DNA of 64,000 nucleotides from Castor canadensis (GCF_047511655.1 NC_133398.1:39499638-39563637), one strand, 5' to 3'. Counted from the stretch's first letter, positions 53,536 through 64,000 are shown. A program made the numbers and translations. The notes: generated by a model not told the origin, from the sequence alone.

Positions 53536-53810
53536 GAGGATCTTAATATCACCTATGTGCTTGGTCTGGATAACAGTCCAGGCTGGGGCAGGCAGAAGCA
53601 CTGTCCATAGGCTGGCTTCTCAAGTAGACAGCAGATAACTGGGACCCTTGAGGGGACATATGACAAGGTTGAGGAGCACCAAAGGGATGCAGAGGAGCTG
53701 GACATCATATTCAGAGCAGGGGGCACAGTGCAAAGACCACTCCACCCTTTACTGTAATCACCTCCCCAGAGTCCCCAAAGACTGGTCCACTTCTGAGTTG
53801 TGCTGAATCT

Positions 53811-53816
53811 TTTATT
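53811..53816 (-). promoter_or_regulatory. SPINK4: SPINK4 poly(A) signal AATAAA
   Basis: TTTATT on the plus strand, 75 nt past the stop codon; cleavage is expected near 53,790. Confidence 0.75.
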
Positions 53817-53890
53817 TCAGGTTATATTCTCTCCCTGCCCACTACTGTTTTCCAGCCTGAAGCTTCATAGATTGAGATGCTCCTTTGGAG

Positions 53891-53936
53891 TCAGCATTTG
53901 CCATCATTCAAGATCTGGATGTCCTTTTTGGTTTTT
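53891..53936 (-). CDS. SPINK4: SPINK4 coding exon 4 with stop
   Basis: 46 nt after ATCCTAG: (I)[14 protein letters not shown] and TGA at 53893-53891. The last Kazal Cys is the final residue. Confidence 0.93.
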
Positions 53937-56900
53937 CTAGGATCACAGGAGACAAGGATGAGGCCACCTCGATAGGAACCATACTGTACCCTCCACATTC
54001 CAAACCCAGTCTGTTCCCAGTATACAGATGCAAGGCAGTTCCCAGGAGTCCATGAATACATCCTTGCATAACTGCCTTTTACACATCTTTCTCATAGGAA
54101 ATTTCAACCTCCTGGGGTTTCAACCACACTGCAAGTTGATGGCTGCCAAAACTGTCTCTGGCCTGGATCTCTGTCCTGCTTTTTGTGCAGTTGCCCATTG
54201 AACATCTCCACCAGGGTATACCAGACTGTCTGTGAACATCATTGTCCCCCTAAAACTCCTATCCTCTTTACCCCATAATTCCCATCTCATCACCAAGTCC
54301 ACAAGTTAGAAACCAGCATCTTAAAGGCCAGGTGTGGTAGTATACATCTCTAATCCCAGTTTAGGAGGGAGGACCACCTGAGCTCAGGAGATTGAGACCA
54401 GCCTGGGCAGCAGAGCAAGACCCCTTCTCAAAAAAAAGAAGGAAAAGAAAAGGAAAACCATGTGCTCCTTCCTCCTCTCTGAACCTTCATACCCAATCAC
54501 ACACTAAGCCTGTAAGTTCTACCCCTAATGTGTCTCCTAACCATGAATCTAATTTTCATGGCCTTTTTCTAAGCTAGGGTGATGTCCATATATTTCTTCC
54601 AATACAAACTCACGTCTTTCTAAAGCTTTGCAGTTTCCAAGGACTTTCGTCTCTTCCATGATCTTATCTACAACTCAGGCAGACTCTTGGGAGTTCGTTG
54701 GGTGAGGAAACAGACTAAGTAAGACCTCATGTACCAAGGTCATATTCTGACACCCTACTTACTATTTATTGCTTTTCCATTCTCCTTTAAACTTAACCCT
54801 CCAGCATATCCAACTTCTTACAGTTCCTCAAACTTTCTTTCCCTTCTAGGCCTTTCTGAACGTTCATCCTTCTACTTGGAATTTTCTTCCTTCTTTTTTT
54901 TCTAGATAATTTCTATTTATTTTCAAAGCTGAAAGGAGGTTGCTACCTCCTCCAGGTAGTCTTCTCTGTTCCTGTTTCTTCACATCCTCCCATCTGAGTC
55001 ATGAGCATTCTGTGCTGCAGTTGGCTGACCATTAGCCTGGTTTCCTCCTTGGCCTGGCTATATGTTCCAGGATGCTAGCAATGCTGTCTAACTTACTACG
55101 CTCTGTTCTAGCCTCAGTGCCTAGCCCATAGTAAGTACTCAATAAATAATTGTTGGTGAGAAGAAAGAAAGAGCAAGGAAAAGAACAGTTTCTGACCCTA
55201 CCCCAACCCCCACCAGCTTCTGGCTTTCTACTTGGAACCATGTGCCTTCCTGGAATTACAATTACACTTGGGCTCATTCTGTAAGGAAAAAATGTCAGAA
55301 GAGTCTTCCCAGGCCAAGTGTGTGTGAAGGAAGAAGCAATAAAGTCTTGCTCCTTTTAGACTTGCATGCACCAGAGATGGGGCCCACTCAAGCAAACTGG
55401 GCTGGGGAGGGACTTACATCCGGGTCACGCAGAGATGGCATTCATTGTCGTATGTGACCCCATCAGTGCCACAGACCTGGTTAAGTGTCTGTTCACAATT
55501 TGGAGGCTCCGCCATGTGTTCACAGATGGGCTGTGGAAGTGAGAAGAGGGAAGGGAACTCAGGGATTGAGAAGCAGTGGAGACAGACCCTATGCTGAGGC
55601 CCCAGTGTGTTTCCAGTGAACATGAAACCTACTACTCAGAACCCCATGGTGTGTTTGCTTATGTGTGTGTGCATGGCCATGCGTGTGTCTGAGGCTGGGT
55701 ATGTGCATAAGTACAAGTATGTACCTGTGTGTCTGCTGAGCCCAGGTGTGTGGGTATCCAAGTTGTGTTCATATGTTTATGTGTATGTCTCTGGAGTGAG
55801 TTTGTACCCTCAAACTCCTGGGGACTCTCTTGTCAGAGAGTCCAACTAGAACCTCTGCTGCTGTTCCAATTGACCCCAGGAGACAGAACCACTCATAATT
55901 GCCAAGAAGTCTCACTCCTCAGGGGTTCCCGAACTTACGCTGGTCCCCGTGATCAGGCCTTTGGCAGGAAGGCTGCACAGCATGGGCAGGCTAGGGAAAT
56001 GAGACAGTGCTTAGAGCTTAATTAAGCCCAGTCTGAAAGGGTTTCAGGCCATGCCTAAGCATCAGAACCAAGTCAATACTGGTATTGAGGCCTGGGACAG
56101 GGACAAGGTTCTTGGGAGGCAGTGCAGCGTAGCACTGAAAGCCCAGGCTCTAGAGACCTGAGTTCTGCCACTAACAAGCTGTGTAAACTTGGATGGGCTA
56201 TTTTCAGTTTCTGACTCTCCATTTCCTCACTTGTAAAAATTACAAATAATAATGTTCTCCCAGGGTTAATTGAAATAATGTATGTAAAGTATTTGCCTCG
56301 TGGGCTGGAGGTATGGCTCAAGTGGTAGAATGCCTGCCTAGCAAGCTGAAGACCTGGAGTTCAAACCCCAGAATCACAAAAAACAAAATAAAAAGACTCT
56401 TTATCTGGCACCAAGTAAATGGGACTGGAATTAGTGGAGAAGATGCTGAGGCTGCTGTATGTGAAGGTGTGTGTTGAGGGTCCCAAGGATTCCAGCACCA
56501 TTGCCTTGGGATCATTGGAGACATCAGAACCAGGGCCAAGAAGAAATCAGGATTCAGAAACTTGGCATTTGCCCAGTCAGAGTGAAGGGATGAGTGATGA
56601 GATGGGAGGGCAGTGGAGGACTGGCACACTCTGTAGGGACTTACAGTACTCTGTGCCAGTGTCCCCTTTTGGACGTGACTCCTGAGGCCTGTCTGCAATA
56701 TGCAAAGTCTCACTGAGCCAGATGGGGAAAGCCCACTGAGGAAAGGGGCCTTAGATACCAGGTTGAGGCAGATCCTGAGGGCTTTGAGGCCAGGCTCAGG
56801 ACTTTGGAAAGGGAGCTATGCATGTTTTTCCCCGTGGGGATAATGGGAAACACACAGGCTCACTGGTCAGTTTGGGTTATTGAAGGTTGTCTGAGCAGGT

Positions 56901-59900
56901 GTGTGGAGAAGAATAAGTCTGGTTTCCCAGCATGAGTGAGAGGACTCAGCTCTGCAGAGGGAAGGCAAGAACAGCAAGCAGATGCCTTACCATTCTCGAG
57001 AAAATGAACTCTCCTGCTGACACTGGCACTTCTGCAAGACAAAAAAGCAAAATTAGGTGATGTCAGCTTTATGTCCCAGGTCCAAGGATCTGAGGACTGT
57101 TTCTTCTTCTCCGGGGGCCTAGTCTCCAGGGACAGGATCCATGCTGGAATTCCTTAAGGAAAAGCTAGTGAGTCTCCACACAATGGGGCCTCTAGAAAAC
57201 TGATACCATTTTGGGTTACATGAATAGAGACAGAAAGTCTAGAAATTAGGGAGGTGACCATCCAGTCTGCTTCTCATTAGTCACATCCCACTGGAATTGG
57301 TATGTCCCATAATATTTCAAAACAATAATTTAGCAGTTAACTACATGCCAGGCATTGTGAATACATGACTTTAGCCATTCTTTAGAGAAAGGAAGTAGTT
57401 GTGGATGCTGTGGTCTGTGTCTAAAGCACACTATAGCACTGAGGCACTTATTTTCCAGCTGCCATGAGGGTTGTCTGCTCACAACTCCCTTCCTAGGAAT
57501 TATCCAGTGTTCCCTACCCTGGAACAGTCCTTATCATTGATACATTGATGTATCTACAAAGGCCTCAACCCTCCTGTTTATTTACAGCATTGCTTCAGAG
57601 CCACCCAGGTCCAAAGCTCCCTGCAGGGTCATCTTGGTTCACAGAGTCAGTCAACTTCCTTCATCACTCATGGATGTTACTCCCCTGCACCTCCCCAGTA
57701 AGGTGAACACAGATCTCAGGGTCCATTTCCTGGGATACTTAACTGACCTACAAAGTCTCAAAGAGACCAAGTGGCACATCTGTTAAGGTAGAGCTAGGAT
57801 TTGCACACGGTTCTGTCTAGAGCCTGACTGTACACACACAGTTGAACCCCTCGAAGTTTGGCTGAACTGCTTATAGGATATGAGCACTGAGGTGACAGTG
57901 AACATTACAGGTCAATGTGGGAACTAGAGCTATAGCTAAAGGCACAGGTGGATGAAGGGTGGTCATGTAAGTTTGGGAAAGGTAGGATGCTTCCTGAAGT
58001 TTCTAAAGGGCTATCCAGGGGCTGAGGGAGAGATGGGCTCTTCTTACCCTCCATGCAGGGAGGCAGTAGGGAGGAGGTGGTTTTGGGTTCCATGTGAAGC
58101 AGAATTTTCTCTCAGTGAGAATTAGGCTACAGTGAAGGAAGCTGTCTCCAGAAGTAGAGTTCCCCATCAGCAGAGGTGTGCAAGGCAATGTGTTTTGTGT
58201 TTTCTATTTTTTTTTTGATGGTGGTACTGGGGTTTGAACTCAGGGCCTCACACTTGCTAGACAGGTGATCTACTACTTGATCCACTCCATCAGCCAATAT
58301 GCTTTTGCCTTTTCCTAGAGATTTTTGTGTGGTACTGGGCTTTCTGTGAGATGTCATTTATTACAAGTGATTTCCAAGGCAGAGAGAGAAAGGAATTGAA
58401 CTTGTCACCCCTGATATACTGTTAAGCCCGGCAGTGTGGCATCAAAATGTAAATGTAGCCTTGTCACTGTGCTGCTTAAAACCATTACATGTCGTAATTT
58501 CCTGAAAATGACCCAAATGTCCTTCCACAGAAGAGTAGATAAATAAACTGGGATACTTCCCCACAATGGGACACTACTAAGCAATAAAAACAAACATCTG
58601 AACACACAACATGGTTGAATATCAAAAACATTTTGCCAAGTGAAGGAAAAAACACAAGAGACTACATAGAGTGGGATTCCATTTATGTGAAATTCTAGAA
58701 CAGACCAAATAACCTGTGGTAGAAAAAAACCAGAGTAGTGGTTGCCTCAGGGCACAGCATTGAGCTGTACTGCTCTGCTGCCTCTGAGCATGGGTGGTAG
58801 CCATGGGGGCCAGGATGGACTAGACTGGCATGAGGGAAATTTCTGGGGCAGTGGAAATGTCTATCTTTTTTTTTTTTAAGAAGAAAACAAAGATTTATTA
58901 GGACACCATTGAAAGGGATAGAATGGTGGACAGTTATGCAAAGGAGCATAGCACCTGTTCTGTTGTTTTGGGTGGCACTGGGGGCCTGAACTCAGGACTT
59001 CATGCTTGCCAGGAAGGCACTCTACCACTTGAGCCACTCTGCCAGTCCTTTTTAGTGTTGAGTATTTTAGAGCTAGGGTCTTGTGAACTATTTTCTGGGC
59101 TGGCTTCCAACTGTGATCTTCCTGATCTCTGCCTCCTGAATAGCTAGGATTATGGACATGAGCCATCAGCTCCTGGTCTGTTCTGTATCTTAATTGAGTT
59201 TTGGGTTACACAAGTGTATACATTGTCAAAGCTCCTTCATAAGATTCATTGGGTGAAAAGATTGTACATTTCATGATATGCAACTCTTAGGGGAAAGAAA
59301 AGAATTTAAAAAATTAAAAAGCCAGATGTCATGACACATGTCTGAAATCCTAGCACTTGGTAGTCTGAGGCAGGAAGATCAAGAATTTGAAGCCAACATA
59401 GGAAATATATTGAGGAGACCTTGTCTCAAACAAACAAATAAAAAACCAAAGAGAAAAAGAATAAAACAGAAAGCCCTTCTCTAGCTGTCATCATGATCAC
59501 TCAGCCTCTCTCTGGACCTGAGCTCCATAGTCTGCCTTATGTTTATGGTACTGTATCAACTGACTCTGACCTTGCTCTTTGGGTTCACTTTCTAGCTCAC
59601 TGTTCCTGGAACAGGCTGTGCTTTTGCTTTCGTGGTTCCCCTTGCCTGAAATGTCCCTATTTCCATTCCCTTCTATTGAATCACACCATCCTTTCAAGTC
59701 TCAGAAGCCTTCCCGATTGTTGCCCAAGTTTCCCTGAGCAGACTTGGATTTAGGCTTCATCACAAAACCCCACCTTCTTATGAACATGAGCTTGGAGCTT
59801 CTCATCTCTGCCCCCAGTCAGTGGCCCACAGGGAGTATTGAGGAATTGATCAATAAAGTACCTTGGGGGGCTGGGCGCTGGTGGCTCATGTCTGTAATCC

Positions 59901-61433
59901 TAGTTACTCAGGAGGCAGAGATCAGGAGGATCAAGTTTCGAGGCCAGCCCCCAGAAAATAGTTTATGAGACCCTATCTCCAAAATACCCAACACAAAAAA
60001 AGAGCTAGCGGAGTGGCTCAAGTCACAGAGCACCTGCCTAACAAGCATGAGGTTCTGAGTTCAAACTCCCAGTACCACCAAAAATAAGATACAGAACAGG
60101 TGCTATGCTCCTTTGCACAACTGCTCACCAACCCTTGAAAGGGTTCAGTGGTGTCCTAAGTCCTAACAAATCTTTGCTTTCTAAAACAAAAACAAGATAC
60201 ACCTCAGAAATTTCCCTCATGCCAATCTAGTCCATCCTGGCCGCCACCCACTGCTCAGAGGCAGCAGAGCAGTACAGCTCAATGCAGTGCCCAGAGGCAA
60301 CCACTGCTCTGGTTTTGTTTTCTACCACAGGTTATTTGGTTTGTTCTAGAATTTCACATAAATGGAATCCCACTCTATGTAGTCTCTTGTGTTTTTTCCT
60401 TCACTTGGCAAAATGTTTTTGATATTCAACCATGTTGTGTGTTCAGATGTTTGTTTTTATTGTTTAGCAGTGTCCCATTGTGGGGAAGTATCCCAGTTTA
60501 TTTATCTACTCTTCTGTGGAAGGACATTTGGGTCATTTTCAGTTTTAGAAATTATGACATGGCTAGCAGTGACAAGGCTAGATTTACATTTTGATGCCTT
60601 ACTGCCAGGCTTAACAGCACATGAGAGGTGACAATTTCAGTTCCCTTCTTCCACTCTGCCTTGGAAATCTCTCATAATAAATTATTAGCATCTCATGCAA
60701 AGCCCAATACTGCCTAAAAAAGAAAGAAAGAAAAAAAATCTCTAGGAAAAGGCTGGTGGAGTGGCTCAAGTGGTAGAATGCCTGCCTGAGGTCTTAAGTT
60801 AAAACCCCAGCACCACCAAAAAAAAAAAAAGTGCATGGAGGGAAGGGAGCGTTCAGAACACTATGGTATCAAAGTTGCATTTACCTACAGTTTTCTCTTG
60901 ATCTTGACCCTCATTCAATTTAGGCAGGAATCTGAAAAGTGCACAATGACCTTCTTCAAAGCAGGATCCTTAATCTTCCCAACTGAAGAACTATCTACTC
61001 AAGAGTGGAACAGAAGCTCAGAGGACCCAGGCCAGTTCTGCCTTAGCACCCACCACCCCACAGCCAGCATACTTGTCTATCTCCTCTGAAAGCTGAGATC
61101 CATCTGCTCCTTCTGCCTCCTCAACCTCCATCTGGAACAACATACTTTACAACCGGAGAAACGGGGAGGGAACTTTGGCAATTCTGGGCTGGAGTCAGGA
61201 TTTGAACCCAAGTTTCTCTTCTCCCAGTCAGGGCTTTGCTCACCACAGTGGAGGGGGTTCATGCAGAAGGAAGGCATATGCAAAAGCTGAGGCTTCACAA
61301 GGAGCTCCAGACCTTGCCTCAGCCCACACCCCCAAGTTTACCTACCAAAACCAACTCTCACCAACCACTCACCCCTGTCCACAATGAGGAGGGCCACCAA
61401 GGCCAGGGTGACCATCCACAGGCGAATGGCCAT
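53891..61433 (-). CDS. SPINK4: SPINK4, secreted Kazal-type serine protease inhibitor family (complete)
   Basis: SPINK4 is a small secreted Kazal protein known from intestinal goblet cells. Exons 61433-61373, 57031-56991, 55530-55418 and 53936-53891 join in phase to 87 codons: 86 aa plus stop, the length I recall for human. Residues 1-20 ([20 protein letters not shown]) are a signal peptide, probably cut near 20-26. The Kazal domain has six Cys at 37, 46, 54, 65, 68 and 86, with [13 protein letters not shown] at its core. By Kazal numbering P1 (second residue after Cys46) is Gln48, so trypsin-type inhibition is not expected; human also has Gln there as I recall. The gene is tail to tail with BAG1 and preceded by a TATA box and GATA sites. 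Confidence 0.95.
53937..55417. other. SPINK4 intron 3
   Basis: One B1-like SINE (54325-54450 plus) and a MIR/L2-type phrase near 55105-55150. The remainder is unique pyrimidine-rich sequence with no gene recognised. Confidence 0.55.
54325..54450 (+). repeat. B1/Alu-like SINE
   Basis: AAAGGCCAGGTGTGGTAGTATAC to GCAAGACCCCTTCTC and an A-rich tail. Confidence 0.78.
55418..55530 (-). CDS. SPINK4: SPINK4 coding exon 3 (Kazal core)
   Basis: 113 nt after [26 protein letters not shown], then [13 protein letters not shown] and HLCVTR, with donor GTAAGT. Five of the six Kazal cysteines. Confidence 0.95.
56110..56300. repeat. MIR-like fossil
   Basis: GACCTGAGTTCTGCCACTAACAAGCTGTG and CCATTTCCTCACTTGTAAAAATTAC. 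Confidence 0.7.
56303..56395 (+). repeat. tRNA-like SINE monomer
   Basis: GGCTGGAGGTATGGCTCAAGTGG to CAAACCCCAGAATCAC. Confidence 0.82.
56991..57031 (-). CDS. SPINK4: SPINK4 coding exon 2
   Basis: A 41-nt mini-exon after [21 protein letters not shown], with donor GTAAGG. Linker between the signal peptide and the Kazal domain. Confidence 0.92.
58203..59190 (-). repeat. Inverted duplication, left arm (L1 3' end plus SINE)
   Basis: The reverse complement matches 60086-60832. The core, 58500-58760, is an L1M-type 3' end (GGTTGAATATCAAAAACATT, CATTTATGTGAAATTCTAGAAC). Over about 105 bp (58621-58727) I count one mismatch to the other arm. A later SINE (58965-59170) interrupts this arm near its inner end. 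Confidence 0.85.
58965..59170 (-). repeat. Dimeric SINE inserted in the left inverted-repeat arm
   Basis: GGCCTGAACTCAGGACTTC to ATGAGCCATCAGCTCC. The arm phrase CTGTTCTG appears on both sides, a likely target-site duplication. Confidence 0.82.
59320..59460 (+). repeat. B1-like SINE
   Basis: GCCAGATGTCATGACACATGTC to GAGACCTTGTCTCAAAC. Confidence 0.72.
59865..60085 (+). repeat. Dimeric SINE
   Basis: GGGCTGGGCGCTGGTGGCTC to CTCCCAGTACCACC. It sits directly at the inner edge of the right inverted-repeat arm. Confidence 0.87.
60086..60832 (+). repeat. Inverted duplication, right arm (L1 3' end plus SINE)
   Basis: Mirror copy of the left arm, including the boundary phrase AAATCTCTAGGAAAAGGC and a SINE at the corresponding outer position (60750-60832). 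The spacer between the arms is about 0.9 kb. Confidence 0.85.
61373..61433 (-). CDS. SPINK4: SPINK4 coding exon 1 (signal peptide)
   Basis: 61 nt encoding [20 protein letters not shown] plus one base, with donor GTGAGT. The start agrees with the TATA-box spacing. Confidence 0.93.
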
Positions 61434-61498
61434 GCTGATCCTGAGCTGGTGTGGCCTCAGCTAGCTGGGGCCATGGATGGAAGGGAGTATGCATCCTG

Positions 61499-61504
61499 TT
61501 TATA
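61499..61504 (-). promoter_or_regulatory. SPINK4: SPINK4 TATA box
   Basis: TATAAA on the minus strand, 66 nt before the ATG, which predicts a transcription start near 61,470 and a very short 5' UTR. Confidence 0.7.
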
Positions 61505-61507
61505 GCG

Positions 61508-61532
61508 CTTATCTCCACCCTTATCTTATCTG
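61508..61532 (-). promoter_or_regulatory. SPINK4: GATA-site cluster upstream of the SPINK4 TATA box
   Basis: Three GATA motifs on the minus strand within 25 bp: AGATAAG at 61508-61514 and two more in the tandem AGATAAGATAAG at about 61520-61531. GATA4/6 drive many intestinal genes, which fits SPINK4; the assignment is inference. Confidence 0.55.
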
Positions 61533-61729
61533 GGTCCAGTTGGAGGCCAGAGCGTCACCCCAAGTTAATCTCTGCATCCTGGTATCTGGAAAAGGCTTGT
61601 TCAAGGCAGGGATGCTAAGCAAGTGTGACAGCTATGGAGCTGGCAGATGTCCAGAGTGAGAAAAGATTTGGACAACTTGCAAAGCTAACTCCAGTCTGTG
61701 GGTTGGAGCAAGGAAAGGGAAATTGAAGC

Positions 61730-61730
<1 letters not shown>

Positions 61731-61796
<66 letters not shown>

Positions 61797-61802
61797 AAGA
61801 TA
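61731..61802. repeat. (GA)n microsatellite
   Basis: A nearly perfect AG run of about 62 bp, then GAAAGAAAGA, about 230 bp upstream of the SPINK4 TATA box. The purine tract runs on imperfectly to about 61,860. Confidence 0.9.
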
Positions 61803-61929
61803 AAAAGAGGCACAACAGAAAGAAAAAAAGCAGCAAGTGGCAAAGAAAGGGGGTTGGAGAAGTGTGTATATCTTTGCCAGTGCCTTGCCCACCCAACTGT
61901 GTGATCTCAGAAAAGTCACTTTCTAAGAC

Positions 61930-62360
61930 AGGTGTGGTGGCTCACAGCTGTAACATCAGCAACTCAGGAGGCAGAGATAGGGTAGATTATAGTTCCAGGC
62001 CAGCCCAGGCAAGAAGTCTGCATCTCAACAATTAAGCTGGGCATGGTGGTGAGTATGTGTGGTCCCAGACACATAGGAGGCCATAGGTAGGAGGACTGTG
62101 GTCCAGGCCAACCCTGGACACAACTATAAGACCCTACCTGAAAAAATAACTAAAAACAGAAAAGGGCTTGAGGGCATGGCTCAAGTGGTAGAGTGCCTGC
62201 CTACCTAGCAAGCACAAGGCCTTGTGTTCAAACCCCACAGCCAATTTAGCAAGACCCTGTCTCAAAACTAAAGATCTGGGGATGTAGCTCAACGGTGGAG
62301 TGCTTGCCTATGTGAACAAGGTCTTAGGTTCCATCCTAAGCACCTCAAAAAAAAAAAATC
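61930..62360 (+). repeat. Four SINE units in tandem
   Basis: Two B1-like units (GGTGTGGTGGCTCACAGC; GGGCATGGTGGTGAGTATG), a tRNA-like unit (GGGCATGGCTCAAGTGG) and an ID-like unit (GGGGATGTAGCTCAACGG). Confidence 0.78.
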
Positions 62361-63254
62361 AGTGTTAAAACATTTTTTTTTGTTTACTGTGAAACAGTAA
62401 TTTGTTTGTTTTGAAAGATTTGAAGTCTACAGAGAAGTTGTAAGACTAACACAATGAATTAGTGGAGGAGTTTTGTTCAAGAAAAGCCTCTTTAGTTGTA
62501 CCAGGCAGCCAGATAGCCACTTCTAGAGATCCACAGAGGCCCCAGATCTGCAGCGGAGTCCAGCCTGAGGTCCCCAAAGGTCCTTGACTCAGCTTCAAAA
62601 TTCTTCTGTTCCTCCTTAGGTACCTGCACAGGTCCACGGATGTCTCTGAGGCAGGTGGCACATACCTTTCCATTGCTGAGCCAAGCAAATAGTTAATGAT
62701 GATTTCTGGTCCTAAAGCAAGAAAATCCCCTCATAAAGGGAAGGGAACTTGAAAGGCTATCTAAGTTTAGTCTCCTGTGTTCCACCCAGGTCTTCCTACA
62801 GCAGCCCCAGGAAGTCATTCATCCTCCAGTGATAGCGAGCGCACTACCTCTACCAGTTTCATTGTTGGAAGACTTTGAACAGAGAGTCCTTCCTCACACA
62901 AAGGATCTGCGGTCCTAAGATTCCTTGGGGGCAGGGGGGGACCAGTTTTGTGTCTGGCTTCCTCACCTGCATGAAGCCCAAGTGAGCACCTCCAGACTGA
63001 GTAGGTCTAGCCCCTTGCTTGCCTCTATACTTGCACTCAATGACACTCCTTGGCTGTCTTAATTTCCCATCTGATCCCCTGGCTATCCATCAGTGTCCCA
63101 TGGTAGAGTGAGAAAGGGTCAGAGGGGAAGCAAAGAGACTTGTCTCCTCCCTTATTTTGAACTTTAGAGCTCTACCAATGTGGCAGAAATGACTATTTAT
63201 GGTTTTAGATGCTGTGAGGGACCAGGCCACTTGAATTCTGTGTCCTTCAAAATA

Positions 63255-63355
63255 CCAAGAAGGCTGGCAGAGTGGCTCAAGTGGTATTGCACCTGTCTGG
63301 CAAGTGTGAGTCCCTGAGTTCAAACCCCAGTACAGACCAAAAAAAAAAAAAAAAA
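63255..63355 (+). repeat. tRNA-like SINE monomer
   Basis: AAGGCTGGCAGAGTGGCTCAAGTGG to CAAACCCCAGTACAG and an A run. Confidence 0.83.
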
Positions 63356-64000
63356 ACAAAGTGAAGTCAAGGGCAATCCATTGAGTGCCAGCCTGCCCCT
63401 CCATCCCCGTGGCCAAGGTCTCGTTCACTGGACAAGCACCTTCTAGATCCATTCATGGTAATAAACTTTCCAATCTCTCATCTCATCAAAGGATGAGCCT
63501 AACTCCTATCTCCAACTATTATTGGACGGCACCCCTACAGGTGTCAGTGCATCCGAATAAATGTCATTCATCAATTCACAATTCAAGTATTCAACAAGTG
63601 TTAAATGAGCAGCTAAGAGCTAAACTCCATGCTAAGGGCATCAATAAGTCAGGGAGTAAATCAGAAAGTTTTACAGAATTGTGTTATCACTGTTGGGATG
63701 AGTTCCAGGGACTTATGAGACATACTCAGTGCTGTGAGAGGAACTAAGATTGGCTGGTCCATTGGTGAGTCAGAGAATACCCAGGGGCAGGGTGGGACAA
63801 GCTTAGTGGAACAGTGTTGCAGGCAGAGGAAACAGAACATGTGAGAGCTTTAAGGCAGGAAGAAATTTATCCCATCCAAAGAACAAAGAAGTCATGAGGG
63901 TAAGGTGAGGTTAGTAAGCCTGATAGGGGCATGGAATGAGCCTAGGATGGTTACTGGGGACCAGACCAGCCTTAACATCTGCTCCCTCACCCCATATCCC

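Larger units (their letters stand above)
51281..53790. other. BAG1-SPINK4 intergenic region (tail to tail)
   Basis: Mostly unique sequence with no gene recognised. A decayed SINE dimer lies at 52985-53150 (plus) and another at 53330-53535 (minus). The short open frame at 51533-51793 has no recognisable domain. Confidence 0.55.
55531..56990. other. SPINK4 intron 2
   Basis: A TGTG-rich stretch (55660-55800), a MIR-like fossil (56110-56300) and a tRNA-like SINE (56303-56395). The rest is unique. Confidence 0.55.
57032..61372. other. SPINK4 intron 1
   Basis: Contains an inverted duplication (58203-59190 against 60086-60832) plus SINEs at 58965-59170, 59320-59460 and 59865-60085. Segments 57040-58200 and 60840-61370 are unique, with no gene recognised. 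Confidence 0.6.
61533..64000. other. SPINK4 upstream flank
   Basis: A GA microsatellite (61731-61802), four SINE units (61930-62360) and a tRNA-like SINE (63255-63355). Other sequence is unique. The open frames at 62446-62688, 63090-63452 and 63385-63747 show no recognised domain and partly overlap SINEs. Confidence 0.55.

Noticed and set aside
60389-60631. Frames with [15 protein letters not shown], also seen reversed near 58405-58605
   Set aside because: Chance translation of the L1 3' end in the inverted repeat; the two matching frames reflect the duplication, not a gene family.
61615-61919. Frames of LSLSLSLS and REREREREREK residues
   Set aside because: Translation of the GA microsatellite.

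Overview
This is nuclear DNA of a placental mammal, very probably a rodent. It carries split genes with GT-AG introns, CpG-island promoters, AATAAA signals and dense SINEs. The commonest SINE is a dimer: a 7SL/B1-like left half joined to a tRNA/ID-like right half, with a typical right-half phrase GTGGCTCAAGTGGTAGAG. From memory this fits the beaver / kangaroo-rat / gopher group (Castorimorpha), with beaver (Castor) my best guess. That placement is inference. The gene order NFX1 - CHMP5 - BAG1 - SPINK4 matches the human 9p13.3 block, read in the opposite direction.

Layout. (1) 1-16.8 kb: the 5' part of NFX1 on the minus strand. Coding exons 1-4 are present (PAM2 motif, disordered N-terminus, RING-type finger); the rest lies off the left edge. 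Its CpG-rich promoter is at about 16.3-17.1 kb. (2) 17.1-27.7 kb: intergenic, mostly SINEs, two 3'-end retroposon types, an old L1 3' end and a truncated U4 snRNA retropseudogene. (3) 27.7-41.4 kb: complete CHMP5 on the minus strand (8 coding exons, 219 aa). Its last intron holds an antisense RPL31 processed pseudogene, and intron 3 holds a Tigger-like DNA transposon fossil. (4) 41.4-41.8 kb: a short GC-rich bidirectional promoter. (5) 41.8-51.3 kb: complete BAG1 on the plus strand (7 coding exons). (6) 53.8-61.4 kb: complete SPINK4 on the minus strand (4 coding exons, 86 aa), with a TATA box and a GATA-site cluster. Its first intron contains a large inverted duplication built around an L1 3' end. 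(7) 61.5-64 kb: upstream flank with a long GA tract and SINEs.

The genes do not form one pathway. NFX1 is a RING/zinc-finger regulator with a PABP-binding motif, CHMP5 is an ESCRT-III-associated protein, BAG1 is an HSP70 nucleotide-exchange co-chaperone, and SPINK4 is a secreted gut Kazal protein. CHMP5 and BAG1 are head to head with 419 bp between start codons and probably share a promoter.

The most interesting point is how BAG1 translation starts. The CUG start of the long isoform is conserved. The codon aligned with the human BAG-1M AUG is GUG, the BAG-1S AUG is absent, and the acidic hexapeptide repeat is long. The first in-frame AUG lies just before the ubiquitin-like domain. I found no previously undescribed biological system; this is an ordinary mammalian locus with several informative details.
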